Below are positions 1-11,400 of a DNA stretch of 64,000 nucleotides, in pieces (position 1 is the first letter of the stretch; each line of letters opens with the position of its first letter). The position numbers and the translations under genes are program-made. Where the stretch lies: assembly GCF_002837185.1 (NCBI RefSeq), contig NZ_KZ477985.1:186001-250000 (forward strand). The letters are read 5' to 3'. The DNA comes from Pseudomonas fluorescens. Its GTDB lineage: Bacteria; Pseudomonadota; Gammaproteobacteria; Pseudomonadales; Pseudomonadaceae. Under the pieces are notes generated by a model. It had not been told where the DNA came from. It was given only the letters and a program-made list of their open reading frames with translations, and made no database searches.

Positions 1-1424
1 AGCAGTTCGTTGACTTGTTGCGGGTTGGCCTTGCCTTTGGATGCTTTCATCGCCTGGCCGACGAAGAAGCCGAACATCTTGCCGCGCTTGGCGTCGTCCG
101 CCGCACGATATTGTTCGACCTGTTCGGCATTCGCCGCGAGCATTTCATCGAGCACGGCCGAAATTGCGCCGCTGTCGGTCACTTGCTTGAGGCCACGCTT
201 GTCGATGATTTCATCGGCGCTGCCTTCACCGGCGGCCATCGCTTCGAACACGGTCTTGGCGATCTTGCCGGAGATGGTGTTGTCCTTGATGCGCAGCAGC
301 ATGCCGCCCAGTTGCTCGGCGCTGACCGGAGCTTCGTCGATTTCCAGGCCTTGCTTGTTCAACAGGCTGCCCAGTTCGACCATGACCCAGTTGGCCGCCA
401 GCTTGGCGTCGCCGGCAATGCCCACGACTTTCTCGAAGTAGTTGGCTTGCTCGCGGCTGGAGGCCAGCACGCTGGCGTCGTAGACCGACAGGCCGAACTG
501 CGCCTGGAAGCGCTCGCGTTTTTGCTGCGGCAGCTCCGGCAGGGTGGCGCGGATATCGTTGAGGAACGAATCTTCCAGCACCACCGGCAACAGGTCCGGG
601 TCGGGGAAGTAACGGTAGTCGTTGGCTTCCTCTTTGCTGCGCATGGCGCGGGTTTCGTCTTTGTTCGGATCGTACAGGCGCGTTTGCTGGATGACCTTGC
701 CGCCGTCCTCGATCAGCTCGATCTGGCGACGCACTTCGCTGTTGATCGCCTTCTCGATGAAGCGGAACGAGTTGACGTTCTTGATCTCGCAACGGGTGCC
801 GTATTCGGTCTGGCCCTTGGGACGGATCGACACGTTGCAGTCGCAGCGCAGCGAGCCTTCGGCCATGTTGCCGTCGCAGATGCCCAGGTAGCGCACCAGC
901 GCGTGGATCGTCTTGACGTAGGCCACGGCTTCCTTGGCGCTGCGCATGTCCGGTTCGGAGACGATTTCCAGCAACGGCGTGCCGGCACGGTTCAGGTCGA
1001 TACCGGTGGCGCCGGGAAATTCTTCATGCAGACTCTTGCCGGCGTCTTCTTCAAGGTGCGCACGGGTGACGCCGACACGCTTGATGGTGCCGTCTTCCAG
1101 GGGAATGTCCAGGTGGCCCTTGCCGACGATCGGCAGCTCCATCTGGCTGATCTGGTAGCCCTTGGGCAGGTCCGGGTAAAAGTAGTTCTTGCGCGCGAAC
1201 ACGTTGTGCTGGCCGATCTCGGCGTCAATCGCCAGGCCGAACATCACCGCCATGCGCACCGCTTCCTGGTTCAGCACCGGCAGCACGCCGGGCATGCCCA
1301 GGTCTACGAGGCTGGCCTGGGTGTTGGGCCCTGCGCCGAACGTGGTGGCGCTGCCGGAGAAAATCTTCGATTGGGTGGCGAGCTGGGTATGAATCTCCAG
1401 CCCGATCACAACTTCCCATTGCAT
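1..1424 (-). CDS. gatB: Aspartyl/glutamyl-tRNA(Asn/Gln) amidotransferase subunit B (3' end cut by window)
   Basis: Recruits misacylated Glu-tRNA(Gln) or Asp-tRNA(Asn) and activates the acyl group, using ammonia delivered from GatA, in the cytoplasm. The protein starts [12 protein letters not shown], a typical GatB start, with GGAGAA about 6 bases upstream of the ATG at 1424-1422. The kinase-like body includes the family stretch GLAIDAEIG and the cysteine segment around [17 protein letters not shown]. The frame is open to base 1, where the residues read PQQVNELL, which is close to the usual C-terminus, so only a few residues should be missing. It is the last gene of gatC-gatA-gatB, 10 bases after gatA. 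Confidence 0.95.
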   Translation of the reverse strand, partial: MQWEVVIGLEIHTQLATQSKIFSGSATTFGAGPNTQASLVDLGMPGVLPVLNQEAVRMAVMFGLAIDAEIGQHNVFARKNYFYPDLPKGYQISQMELPIVGKGHLDIPLEDGTIKRVGVTRAHLEEDAGKSLHEEFPGATGIDLNRAGTPLLEIVSEPDMRSAKEAVAYVKTIHALVRYLGICDGNMAEGSLRCDCNVSIRPKGQTEYGTRCEIKNVNSFRFIEKAINSEVRRQIELIEDGGKVIQQTRLYDPNKDETRAMRSKEEANDYRYFPDPDLLPVVLEDSFLNDIRATLPELPQQKRERFQAQFGLSVYDASVLASSREQANYFEKVVGIAGDAKLAANWVMVELGSLLNKQGLEIDEAPVSAEQLGGMLLRIKDNTISGKIAKTVFEAMAAGEGSADEIIDKRGLKQVTDSGAISAVLDEMLAANAEQVEQYRAADDAKRGKMFGFFVGQAMKASKGKANPQQVNEL

Positions 1425-1434
1425 AGTGTTCTCC

Positions 1435-2886
1435 TCAGAAGCCGGTAGGGGTGCGAGTGTGCCAGTCGGTGTGCAACTGGTACTGGTGCGCCACATTGAG
1501 CAGGCGGCCTTCCTGGAAATACGGGGCGAGCAATTGCACGCCGACCGGCAGGCCATCGACGAAACCGGCGGGCATGGACAAGCCCGGCAAGCCCGCGAGG
1601 TTGGCGGTGATGGTGTAGAGGTCTTCCAGGTACTCGGCGATCGGGTCGCCGGTCTTGGCGCCGATCTTCCACGCCGGGTTCGGCGTGGTCGGGCCGAGGA
1701 TCACGTCGACTTCTTCAAAGGCAGCCATGAAGTCGTTCTTGATCAGGCGACGGATCTTCTGCGCCTTGAGGTAGTACGCGTCGTAGTAGCCGGCGGACAG
1801 CGCATAGGCACCGACCATGATCCGGCGTTGCACTTCGGCGCCGAAGCCTTCGCCACGGGAGCGTTTGTACAGATCGGTGAGGTCTTTCGGGTTTTCGCAG
1901 CGATAGCCAAAGCGTACACCGTCGAAACGCGACAGGTTCGAAGACGCCTCTGCCGGCGCGATCACGTAGTAGGCGGGAATCGCGTGCTGGTTGTTCGGCA
2001 GGCTGACTTCCTTGATCACCGCGCCAAGCTTCTCCAGCTCTTTGATGCTGTTGTGCACCAGATCAGCGATACGCGGGTCGAGGCCGGCGCTGAAATACTC
2101 TTTTGGCACGCCGATGCGCAGACCCTTGATCGAGTCATTCAGGCTGGCGCTGTAGTCCGGGACCGGCTCATCGATGCTGGTGGAGTCCTGTTTATCGAAG
2201 CCTGCCATGCCTTGTAACAATATTGCGCAGTCTTCGGCAGTACGTGCCAGAGGGCCACCCTGATCGAGACTCGAAGCGTAGGCGATCATGCCCCAGCGGG
2301 AAACGCGACCGTAGGTCGGCTTCAGGCCGGTGAGGTTGGTGAAGGCTGCCGGCTGGCGGATCGAACCACCGGTGTCGGTTGCCGTCGCGGCGGGCAGGAA
2401 GCGTGCGGCCACGGCCGCAGCCGAACCACCGGAGGAACCGCCGGGTACGTGAGCCAGGTTCCACGGGTTTTTCACTGCGCCGTAGTAGCTCGACTCGTTG
2501 GCCGAACCCATGGCGAACTCGTCCATGTTGGTCTTGCCCAGGGTCACGGCCCCGGCGGCGGCCAGCTTGGCGACCACGGTAGCGTCGTAGGGCGCCTTGA
2601 AGTTGTCGAGCATCTTCGAGCCGCAACTGGTGCGAATGCCCTGGGTGCAGAACAGGTCCTTGTGGGCGATCGGGGCGCCCAGCAGTGCGCCGTCTTCACC
2701 GTTGGCGCGCCGCTCGTCGGCGGCCCTGGCCTGGCTCAGGGCCAGCTCCTGGGTGAGGCTGATGAAGCTGTTGACCTTGGGGTCCAGCTCGGCAATGCGC
2801 GCCAGCAGGGTCTTGGTCAGCTCTTCGGAAGAAAACGTTTTGTCGGCGAGACCGCGGGCGATCTCGGCCAGAGTCATGTGATGCAT
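1435..2886 (-). CDS. gatA: Aspartyl/glutamyl-tRNA amidotransferase subunit A
   Basis: Amidase-signature glutaminase that frees ammonia from glutamine for transamidation of Glu-tRNA(Gln) in the GatCAB complex. The 483 residues match the family length. The Lys/cis-Ser/Ser triad is visible: Lys76 in APIAHKDLF, Ser151 in the glycine/serine loop GGSSGGSAA and Ser175 in [11 protein letters not shown]. The start used gives [16 protein letters not shown]; an internal Met at residue 4 is an alternative start. It lies between gatC (16-base gap) and gatB (10-base gap), so the three are almost certainly one transcript. Presence of GatCAB implies that glutaminylation and/or asparaginylation partly uses the indirect pathway. 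Confidence 0.97.
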   Translation of the reverse strand: MHHMTLAEIARGLADKTFSSEELTKTLLARIAELDPKVNSFISLTQELALSQARAADERRANGEDGALLGAPIAHKDLFCTQGIRTSCGSKMLDNFKAPYDATVVAKLAAAGAVTLGKTNMDEFAMGSANESSYYGAVKNPWNLAHVPGGSSGGSAAAVAARFLPAATATDTGGSIRQPAAFTNLTGLKPTYGRVSRWGMIAYASSLDQGGPLARTAEDCAILLQGMAGFDKQDSTSIDEPVPDYSASLNDSIKGLRIGVPKEYFSAGLDPRIADLVHNSIKELEKLGAVIKEVSLPNNQHAIPAYYVIAPAEASSNLSRFDGVRFGYRCENPKDLTDLYKRSRGEGFGAEVQRRIMVGAYALSAGYYDAYYLKAQKIRRLIKNDFMAAFEEVDVILGPTTPNPAWKIGAKTGDPIAEYLEDLYTITANLAGLPGLSMPAGFVDGLPVGVQLLAPYFQEGRLLNVAHQYQLHTDWHTRTPTGF

Positions 2887-2902
2887 GAAAGGCTCTTTCC
2901 CT

Positions 2903-3190
2903 TTAGTCGATGACTTTCGGAACTAGGTACAGGCCGTTTTCGACCGCTGGCGCGATGGACTGGTAGGCCTCGCGGTTATTGCGCTCGGTCACGACGTCTG
3001 CGCGCAGGCGCTGACTGGCTTCCAGCGGGTGAGCCAGGGGCTCGATGCCGTCGGTATTGACGGCCTGCATTTGGTCAACCAGCCCGAGAATGCTGTTCAG
3101 GGCTGCGGTGGTCTGTGGAAGATCGGCGTCATTGAGGCCAAGCGAGGCCAGATGCGCGATTTTTTCCACGTCGGAGCGTTCAAGCGCCAT
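2903..3190 (-). CDS. gatC: Aspartyl/glutamyl-tRNA amidotransferase subunit C
   Basis: Small scaffold subunit (95 residues) that wraps around GatA and stabilises its contact with GatB. The N-terminus [20 protein letters not shown] has the family pattern of a short helix followed by a leucine-rich stretch, and the C-terminus ends [11 protein letters not shown], similar to the usual VPKVI ending. It is the first gene of gatCAB and is divergent from mreB, with a 210-base intergenic region (3191-3400) that must hold both promoters. No feature in that gap is strong enough to name as a promoter. Confidence 0.95.
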   Translation of the reverse strand: MALERSDVEKIAHLASLGLNDADLPQTTAALNSILGLVDQMQAVNTDGIEPLAHPLEASQRLRADVVTERNNREAYQSIAPAVENGLYLVPKVID

Positions 3191-3388
3191 GGGATTCTCC
3201 AGTGGAAAACAGAACGGAGGGCGTCCGTGTGTTAGATTGTCGGAACACTACCGCATTTCTACGGTCATAAGGCCGCGATTGTGGGGGTTGGTGCACAGAA
3301 AGTCGGCCAATTTAGCACATTGGCGCCTTGCCCAAAATCCCTGTCGTTGTTAGAGTTTGCCGCACTTTTTTACCCACGCGTTGCCTAG

Positions 3389-4438
<1,050 letters not shown>

Positions 4439-4467
4439 GATCGCCTGGACGGTTCATGCTGGGTCGG

Positions 4468-4493
4468 CAGGCAGCACTTTGCAGTGCTGCCTG
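4468..4493 (+). terminator. Intercistronic hairpin between mreB and mreC
   Basis: Perfect 10-bp inverted repeat CAGGCAGCAC / GTGCTGCCTG with a TTTGCA loop, 30 bases after the mreB stop. It is followed by GTTGGCGTTTATCTT, which is only weakly T-rich, so it is more likely an attenuator, an RNA-processing site or a 3'-end stabiliser for mreB mRNA than a full terminator. Confidence 0.5.
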
Positions 4494-4577
4494 TTGGCGT
4501 TTATCTTCTTCAATCTGCATCCAGGCCGGTTTGATGCCGTATGAATAAAGAGAACATTTGCCTGGGAGGAGCGGCCT

Positions 4578-5672
4578 ATTAAACCGCTCTTTGCCAAAGG
4601 CCCCTCATTGGGCGTGCGCTTGTTGGTGCTGACCGTGCTTTCGGTCGCGCTGATGGTGGTCGATGCGCGCTTTTCGTTGCTCAAGCCTGTGCGTAGCCAG
4701 ATGTCGCTGGTGTTGATGCAGACTTACTGGATCACCGACCTGCCGCAACGTCTCTACCAGGGCGTGGCCAGCCAATTCGGCAGCCGCACCGAGCTGGTCG
4801 CCGAGAACGAAAAACTCAAGACCGAAAACCTGCTGTTGCAGGGCCGCATGCAAAAGCTCGCAGCCCTCACCGAGCAGAACGTTCGGCTGCGCGAGTTGCT
4901 CAATTCTTCCGCGCTGGTCAATGAAAAGGTCGAAGTGGCCGAGTTGATCGGCATGGACCCCAATCCCTTTACCCATCGCATCATCATCAACAAGGGCGAG
5001 CGCGACGGCGTGGTGCTCGGCCAGCCGGTGCTCGATGCCCGTGGCCTGATGGGCCAGGTGGTCGAGCTGATGCCCTACACTTCGCGGGTCCTGCTGTTGA
5101 CGGACACCACCCACAGCATCCCCGTGCAGGTCAATCGCAACGGCTTGCGGGCGATTGCCAGCGGCACCGGTAATCCGGAACGCCTGGAGTTGCGGCACGT
5201 GGCCGATACCGCTGACATCAAGGAGGGCGACCTGCTGGTCAGCTCCGGCCTGGGTCAGCGCTTCCCGGCCGGCTACCCGGTGGCGACGGTCAAGGAGGTC
5301 ATCCATGACTCCGGCCAGCCGTTTGCCATTGTGCGTGCCGTCCCGACTGCCGCATTGAACCGCAGCCGCTACCTGCTATTGGTGTTCAGCGACAACCGCA
5401 CGCCGGAAGAGCGCGCCAATGACGCGGCGCAGGCTCAGGAGGCGGAAGACAAGCAGAACGGCACCGCCCCCGTGATTCCCGCCACCGTGCCGAAACCGGC
5501 GTTCGTGGGGCCACCCGCGCCTGCGGCCGTACCCGCAACCGCAGCGCCTGTCGCCACACCGGCCAAGCCCGCAGCACACAGCGCCCGCCCGGCGAAACCG
5601 TCGGCGACCACCGCGCCTGCCGCGAGGCCCGCGACAACCGCCCCGGCCACGACGCGGCAGAGGGAGGAATAA
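4578..5672 (+). CDS. mreC: Rod shape-determining protein MreC, with an ATT start
   Basis: Bitopic inner-membrane protein of the elongasome that links MreB to PBP2/RodA. From ATT at 4578 the protein is 364 residues and starts IKPLFAKGPSLGVRL (fMet in vivo), the N-terminus I expect for Pseudomonas MreC. A transmembrane helix spans about residues 13-30, followed by a coiled coil (about 60-105, TELVAENEKLKTENLLLQ) and the two beta domains. The Ala/Pro-rich tail after residue 290 is low complexity. The start choice rests on GGGAGGA at 4564-4570, seven bases before ATT. The first conventional start in frame (TTG at 4608) has no Shine-Dalgarno and would cut off the basic cytoplasmic tail. An in-frame stop at 4542 limits alternatives. 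The stop overlaps the mreD ATG. Confidence 0.93.
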   Translation: MKPLFAKGPSLGVRLLVLTVLSVALMVVDARFSLLKPVRSQMSLVLMQTYWITDLPQRLYQGVASQFGSRTELVAENEKLKTENLLLQGRMQKLAALTEQNVRLRELLNSSALVNEKVEVAELIGMDPNPFTHRIIINKGERDGVVLGQPVLDARGLMGQVVELMPYTSRVLLLTDTTHSIPVQVNRNGLRAIASGTGNPERLELRHVADTADIKEGDLLVSSGLGQRFPAGYPVATVKEVIHDSGQPFAIVRAVPTAALNRSRYLLLVFSDNRTPEERANDAAQAQEAEDKQNGTAPVIPATVPKPAFVGPPAPAAVPATAAPVATPAKPAAHSARPAKPSATTAPAARPATTAPATTRQREE

Positions 5673-6160
5673 TGGCCAGCACTCATTCGCGCAATGGCTG
5701 GATTGTCTGGCTGACCTTTGCCATCGGCTTGCTGCTCAGCGTTTCACCGCTGCCGCAATTCATGGAAATCCTGCGCCCGCTGTGGCTGGCGCTGCTGTTG
5801 GCGTTCTGGTCGTTGAACCTGCCGCACAAAGTAGGCATGGTCACGGCGATGTGCCTGGGTTTGGCAGAGGACGTGCTCTATGGCACCTTGCTGGGCCAGA
5901 ATGCACTGATCCTGACCCTGATTACCTTCCTGGTGCTGTCGTTGCAGCAGCGCTTGCGCATGTTCCCGATGTGGCAGCAGTGCCTGGTGATCCTGGTGAT
6001 CTTCGGCCTGGCGCAGCTTGTTCAACTCTGGCTCAGTGCCTTGACCGGCAATCGCCAGCCCACCCTGGCGCTGGTGTTGCCGGCTCTGGTCAGCGCATTG
6101 CTGTGGCCCTGGATCAGTTTCGGCCTGCGTGGGTTACGTCGTCGCTATAAAATCAATTGA
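5672..6160 (+). CDS. mreD: Rod shape-determining protein MreD
   Basis: Integral membrane partner of MreC in the elongasome. The 162 residues are strongly hydrophobic with about five predicted membrane segments ([76 protein letters not shown]) and a basic C-terminus ending RRRYKIN. The ATG overlaps the mreC stop by one base (TAATG), with GGGAGGA just upstream, so translation is probably coupled to mreC. The sequence evidence is length, hydrophobicity and position after mreC. Confidence 0.95.
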   Translation: MASTHSRNGWIVWLTFAIGLLLSVSPLPQFMEILRPLWLALLLAFWSLNLPHKVGMVTAMCLGLAEDVLYGTLLGQNALILTLITFLVLSLQQRLRMFPMWQQCLVILVIFGLAQLVQLWLSALTGNRQPTLALVLPALVSALLWPWISFGLRGLRRRYKIN

Positions 6161-6210
6161 TGGATTGCGAGGCTCTGCCTGGTTATCGAACCCTACAGGG
6201 AGAGTCTGCA

Positions 6211-6807
6211 ATGAATGTGCTTTATCTGGCCTCGGGCTCCCCGCGGCGACGTGAATTGTTGACCCAGATCGGTGTGCCTTTCACCGTGGTCAGCGCCGCC
6301 ATCGATGAAACGCCTCTCACACACGAAACCCCTGTGGCTTATGTCGAGCGCCTGGCGCGAAGCAAGGCCGCGGCGGGTTTGGCTGCGCTCGAGCAAACCC
6401 CAGGCATCTGCGTATTGGGTGCCGATACGGCGGTTGTCGTCGATGGCAAGATTCTTGGCAAACCGGTGGACCAGGCCGATGCGCTGGCGATGTTGATGGC
6501 CCTGGCAGGGCGTGAGCATGAAGTCCTCACGGCCATTGCCCTGACCGACGGCCAACGCTGTGAAACCCGGTGTGTCAGCAGCCGTGTAATTTTTCGCGAC
6601 ATTTGTGCCCAAGAGGCGACGGCCTACTGGCACAGCGGCGAACCCCAGGACAAGGCCGGCGGCTATGCTATCCAGGGGCTTGGCTCGGTGTTCGTGACCG
6701 GACTCAATGGCAGCTATTCCGCCGTGGTCGGCCTGCCGGTGTGCGAAACCGCGCAACTGCTGGGCCAATTCGGCATACCCTGTTGGCAAAACCTTACCGC
6801 GCGCTGA
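6211..6807 (+). CDS. maf: Maf family nucleoside triphosphate pyrophosphatase (YhdE type)
   Basis: Predicted house-cleaning enzyme hydrolysing dTTP/UTP and related noncanonical nucleotides to monophosphates. The 198 residues start [16 protein letters not shown]; the SGSPRR substrate loop is the one seen in YhdE-type Maf proteins. The acidic motif [10 protein letters not shown] (about 70-79) and the [12 protein letters not shown] segment are also present. The start at 6211 follows AGGGAGAG by about 8 bases; a longer in-frame start at 6157 would add residues not seen in the family. It lies 50 bases after mreD, the usual mreBCD-maf-rng order, and is probably cotranscribed with them. Confidence 0.95.
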   Translation: MNVLYLASGSPRRRELLTQIGVPFTVVSAAIDETPLTHETPVAYVERLARSKAAAGLAALEQTPGICVLGADTAVVVDGKILGKPVDQADALAMLMALAGREHEVLTAIALTDGQRCETRCVSSRVIFRDICAQEATAYWHSGEPQDKAGGYAIQGLGSVFVTGLNGSYSAVVGLPVCETAQLLGQFGIPCWQNLTAR

Positions 6808-6878
6808 GCGCCTTTACTTTCGCGCCAAGCCATAAGCGATCGGTCACTATTGTGAAAACGCCTGAACGAGACCCAGCC

Positions 6879-8336
6879 ATGAGTGAAGAGATTCTGATCA
6901 ATATCACGCCGATGGAATCGCGCGTGGCGGTGGTAGAGAACGGTGTTCTGCAAGAAGTGCATGTGGAGCGTACCCAGAAGCGCGGGATCGTCGGCAATAT
7001 CTATAAAGGCAAGGTGGTGCGCGTATTGCCGGGCATGCAGGCGGCCTTCGTCGACATCGGCCTGGACCGCGCCGCGTTTATCCATGCTTCGGAAATCTCC
7101 CTGCGCGAAGGCCCGGCGGTGGAAAGCATCAGCGCCCTGGTGCACGAAGGGCAGAGCCTGGTGGTGCAGGTCACCAAGGACCCCATCGGGTCCAAGGGCG
7201 CCCGGCTGACCACCCAATTGTCGATTCCTTCGCGGTACCTGGTGTATATGCCGCGTACCGCCCACGTCGGTATTTCCCTCAAGATCGAAGATGAAGCCGA
7301 GCGCGAGCGCCTGAAGAAGGTGGTCAGCGACTGCGTGGCCGCCGAAGGCATCAAGGAAGCCGGTGGTTTTATCCTGCGTACCGCCGCCGAGGGGGCGGGC
7401 GCCGATGAAATCCTGATGGATATCCGCTACCTGCGGCGCCTGTGGGACCAGATCGCGGCGCAGATCCAGACCATTGGCGCGCCAAGCGTTATCTATGAAG
7501 ACCTCGGCCTGGCGTTGCGTACCTTGCGCGATCTGGTCAGCCCGAAGATCGAGAAAATTCGCATCGACTCGCGGGAAACCTTCCAGCGCACCACGCAATT
7601 TGTCGCCGAGCTGATGCCGGAAATTGCCGACCGCCTCGAGCACTACCCGGGCGAGCGGCCGATCTTTGACCTGTATGGCGTCGAAGATGAAATCCAGAAA
7701 GCCCTGGAGCGCAAGGTCCCGCTCAAATCCGGCGGCTATCTGGTGGTGGACCCGGCGGAAGCCATGACCACCATCGACGTCAACACCGGCGCGTTCGTGG
7801 GTCACCGCAACCTCGAAGAAACCATCTTCAAGACCAACCTCGAAGCGGCCACCGCGATTGCGCGCCAACTGCGCCTGCGCAACCTGGGCGGCATCATCAT
7901 CATCGACTTCATCGACATGGAAGATGGCGAGCACCAGCGCCAGGTCCTGCGCACGCTCGAAAAGCAGCTGGAGCGCGACCACGCCAAGACCAACATCATT
8001 GGCATCACCGAGCTGGGCCTGGTGCAGATGACCCGCAAGCGCACCCGCGAAAGCCTTGAGCAAGTGCTGTGCGAACCCTGCAGCAGTTGCCAGGGCCGCG
8101 GTAAATTGAAGACCCCGGAAACGGTTTGCTACGAGATTTTCCGCGAAATCCTGCGCGAGGCGCGCGCCTACCAGGCCGAAGGTTATAGAGTGCTCGCCAA
8201 CCAGAAAGTGGTGGATCGCCTGCTGGATGAAGAGTCGGGTAACGTCGCTGAACTGGAGGGCTTTATCGGGCGCACCATTCGTTTTCAGGTTGAAACCATG
8301 TACTCCCAGGAACAATACGACGTGGTGCTGCTCTGA
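6879..8336 (+). CDS. rng: Ribonuclease G
   Basis: Endoribonuclease of the RNase E/G family that matures the 5' end of 16S rRNA and takes part in mRNA decay. The 485 residues are the short RNase G form without the RNase E scaffold tail. An S1 RNA-binding domain occupies about residues 35-120 (GNIYKGKVVRVLPGMQAAFVD). The DNase I-like catalytic domain has the metal-binding aspartates in TIDVNTG (about 300) and IDFIDM (about 343). A Zn-link CEPCSSCQGRG lies near 397-405. The start MSEEILINITPMESRVA is the family start; the frame is open for about 300 bases further upstream through maf, which is rejected. It is cotranscribed with mreBCD-maf. Confidence 0.97.
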   Translation: MSEEILINITPMESRVAVVENGVLQEVHVERTQKRGIVGNIYKGKVVRVLPGMQAAFVDIGLDRAAFIHASEISLREGPAVESISALVHEGQSLVVQVTKDPIGSKGARLTTQLSIPSRYLVYMPRTAHVGISLKIEDEAERERLKKVVSDCVAAEGIKEAGGFILRTAAEGAGADEILMDIRYLRRLWDQIAAQIQTIGAPSVIYEDLGLALRTLRDLVSPKIEKIRIDSRETFQRTTQFVAELMPEIADRLEHYPGERPIFDLYGVEDEIQKALERKVPLKSGGYLVVDPAEAMTTIDVNTGAFVGHRNLEETIFKTNLEAATAIARQLRLRNLGGIIIIDFIDMEDGEHQRQVLRTLEKQLERDHAKTNIIGITELGLVQMTRKRTRESLEQVLCEPCSSCQGRGKLKTPETVCYEIFREILREARAYQAEGYRVLANQKVVDRLLDEESGNVAELEGFIGRTIRFQVETMYSQEQYDVVLL

Positions 8337-8412
8337 TCCCCTTTCGTTTTCTCTTTTCGAGACCGACAGGCGCTGATCTGTGGTCCGACTACTGCTTTGA
8401 GGGTCGCCTGAC

Positions 8413-11400
8413 ATGGAGCGTCTGATACGCTTTTTTGCCACTTTGACCCGTTGGGGACTGGGCCTGTGTGCGTTGCTGCTGGTCGTGGCGGCGGTATACG
8501 TGAGCCTGGGGCGTGAATTGACCCCGCTGGTGGCCGAATACCGCGCTGAAGTCGAAGCCAAGGCCCAGGTAGCGGTACAGATGCCTGTTCATATTGGCAG
8601 CCTCGAAGGCCGCTGGAGCGGTTTTGCGCCAATATTGCTGGCCCATGACGTGATGGTCGGCGAGGGCAGCAGTGCGTTGCGTCTGGACCAGGTCGAGGTG
8701 GTGCCCGATCTTTGGGCCAGCCTGATGGCCCGCGAAGTGCGCATCGCCCATCTGCAAGTCAGCGGCTTGCAGTTGAGCGTCAAGGAAGACAAGGACGGTC
8801 GCTGGGCGCTGCAAGGCTTGCCGATACAGGACGACCAGCCACTGGACCCGGAGCAACTGCTCACCCGCATGCAAATGGTCAAGCGCGTATCGGTGCTGGA
8901 CAGCCAGGTGACGCTGCAACCGTTCGACCGGGCGCCGGTGACCGTGACTTATGTCGGCCTGAACCTGCACACCGGTACGACCCGGCAACGTGTGGACGCA
9001 CGCCTGACATTACCCGACGGCCAACCGCTCGCCTTTACCCTGCGCAGCCGTATGCGCGCCAGCCAATGGAAAGACGCCCAGGTCGAGGCCTACCTGAGCC
9101 TGCCTCAAAGCGACTGGGCCAAGTGGATTCCGTCCCGGCTGACCCAACAATGGAAGCTCACCCAGTTCAAGGCTGGCGGTGAGTTCTGGCTCAACTGGGC
9201 CAACGGCACCGTACAAAGCGCCGTGGTGCGCCTCGATTCACCGCAAGTCAAGGGCAGCTACGCCGAGCGTAAGCCGGTACACATCGAGAACCTGGCCCTG
9301 ACCGCTTATGTGCAACGCAGCGACGGCGGCCTCAAGGTGCTGTTTGATTCGCTGGCGATGAATATCGGCGAAACCCGCTGGGAATCACGCCTGCAACTGC
9401 AGCAGAGCCTGGCGACCGAGAAAGATCAGGAAGTATGGAAACTTCAAGCCGACCGGCTCGACCTGACCCCCATCACGCCATTGCTCAATGCCCTGGCACC
9501 GCTGCCGGAAGGTTTCGCCCAGGCCGTCGAGCACCTCAAAGCCACCGGCCTGTTGCGCAATGTGCTCGTGGACTTCCGCCCACAGGACAGCACCGATCAG
9601 AAAGTCAGTTTTGCCGCCAACCTTGAGCGGGTCGGTTTTGACGCTTACTTTGGCGCGCCAGCCGCGCGCAATGTGTCCGGCAGCATCAGCGGCGACCTGG
9701 GCCATGGCGAGTTGCGCATGGACAGCAAGGACTTTTCCCTGCATCTGTCGCCGATCTTCGCCAAGCCATGGCAGTACATCCAGGCCAATGCGCGCCTGAC
9801 CTGGACGCTGGACAAACAGGGCTTCACCCTCATCGCACCGTATATCAAGGTGCTGGGGGAGGAAGGCAAGGTCGCTGCGGACTTCCTGATTCGCCTGCAT
9901 TTCGACCATAGCCAGGAGGACTACATGGACCTGCGGGTCGGCATGGTCGATGGCGATGGTCGTTTCACCCCCAAGTATCTGCCCGCCGTGTTGAGCCCGG
10001 CGCTGGATGAGTGGTTGCGCACGGCGATCCTCAAAGGCGCGGTAGACGAAGGATTCTTCCAGTACCAGGGCTCGCTGAGCCACAACGCGCTGCCGGCTTC
10101 ACGCAATATCAGCCTGTTCTTCAAGGTGCATGATGCCGAGCTGGCGTTCCAGCCGGGCTGGCCCCATGTGAGCAAGGTCAAGGGTGAGGTGTTTGTCGAG
10201 GAGAGCGGCGTGCGCATCCTGGCCAGCAAGGGGCAGTTGCTCGATACCCAGGTCAAGGACGTCTACGTCAATATCCCTCACGCGCCGGCCGGCCAAGACA
10301 GCCACCTGCTGCTCACCGGCGGATTCTCCGGTGGTTTGGGCGATGGGCTGAAAATCCTTCAGGAAGCCCCTATCGGCACCGCCTCCACCTTCGCGGGCTG
10401 GAAGGGCGAGGGCAACCTGCAAGGCAGCCTGGACCTGGATGTGCCCTTGGCCAAGGGCACCGAACCCAAAATCGTGGTCGACTTCAAGACCGACAAGGCG
10501 CGCCTGCAACTGGCGGAGCCCACCCTGGACCTGACCCAGCTCAAGGGCGACTTCCGTTTCGACAGCGCCAAAGGCTTGAGCGGCCAGAATATTTCGGCGC
10601 AGGCGTTTGACCGTCCGATCACCGCGCAGATTTTTGCCGAAGGCAAGCCCGGCGCTGTCAGCACCCGCGTCACCGCCAAGGGGCAGGTCACGGTCAAACG
10701 GCTCACGGACTGGTTGAACATCAGCCAGCCGCTGCCTGTGACCGGCGATATCCCGTACCAGTTGCAAGTCATCCTGGACGGCGCGGACAGTCAGTTGATG
10801 GTCGACTCCAATCTCAAGGGCGTTGCGGTGGATTTGCCGGCGCCGTTCGGCATGCCGGCGAGCCAGGGCCGTGACAGTACGTTCCGCATGACCTTGCAGG
10901 GTGCTGAGCGCCGGTACTGGTTTGATTACGCAGAGCTGGCGAATTTCACCTTCGCGGCGCCGCCGGATAACTTCAATGATGGCCGCGGCGAATTGTTTCT
11001 CGGCAATGGCGATGCGATATTGCCCGGCGCCAAGGGGCTGCGTGTTCGCGGGGTGCTCTCCGAGCTGGATATCGACCCGTGGAAAAAACTCGCGAACCGT
11101 TACGCGGGTAACGATCCGGGCGGCAGTGCCAAGCAACTGCTCAGTGGCGCCGACTTCAAGGTGGGCAAGCTGACCGGTTTCGGTACCCGGTTCGACCAGG
11201 TCAAACTGCAGCTGGATCGCAAGCCTGTGGCCTGGGGCCTGCAGTTCGACAGCCAGCAAGCCAAGGGCACGGTGAGTCTGCCGGATGCCAAGGGCGCGCC
11301 CATTGCCGTCAACCTGCAGTACGTGAAGCTGCCCGCCGTGGACCCTACTGTGCAGGCTGACGAGAACGCGCCGGACCCGTTGGCCGATGTCGACCCCAAG

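Noticed and set aside
4608..5672. mreC starting at TTG 4608
   Set aside because: No Shine-Dalgarno at suitable distance, and it would remove the basic cytoplasmic N-terminus; ATT 4578 is better placed.
6714..8561. 615-codon open frame on the minus strand opposite rng
   Set aside because: Antisense frame of a high-GC gene with strong third-position bias; composition is low-complexity His/Asp/Gln-rich and the sense gene rng is unmistakable.
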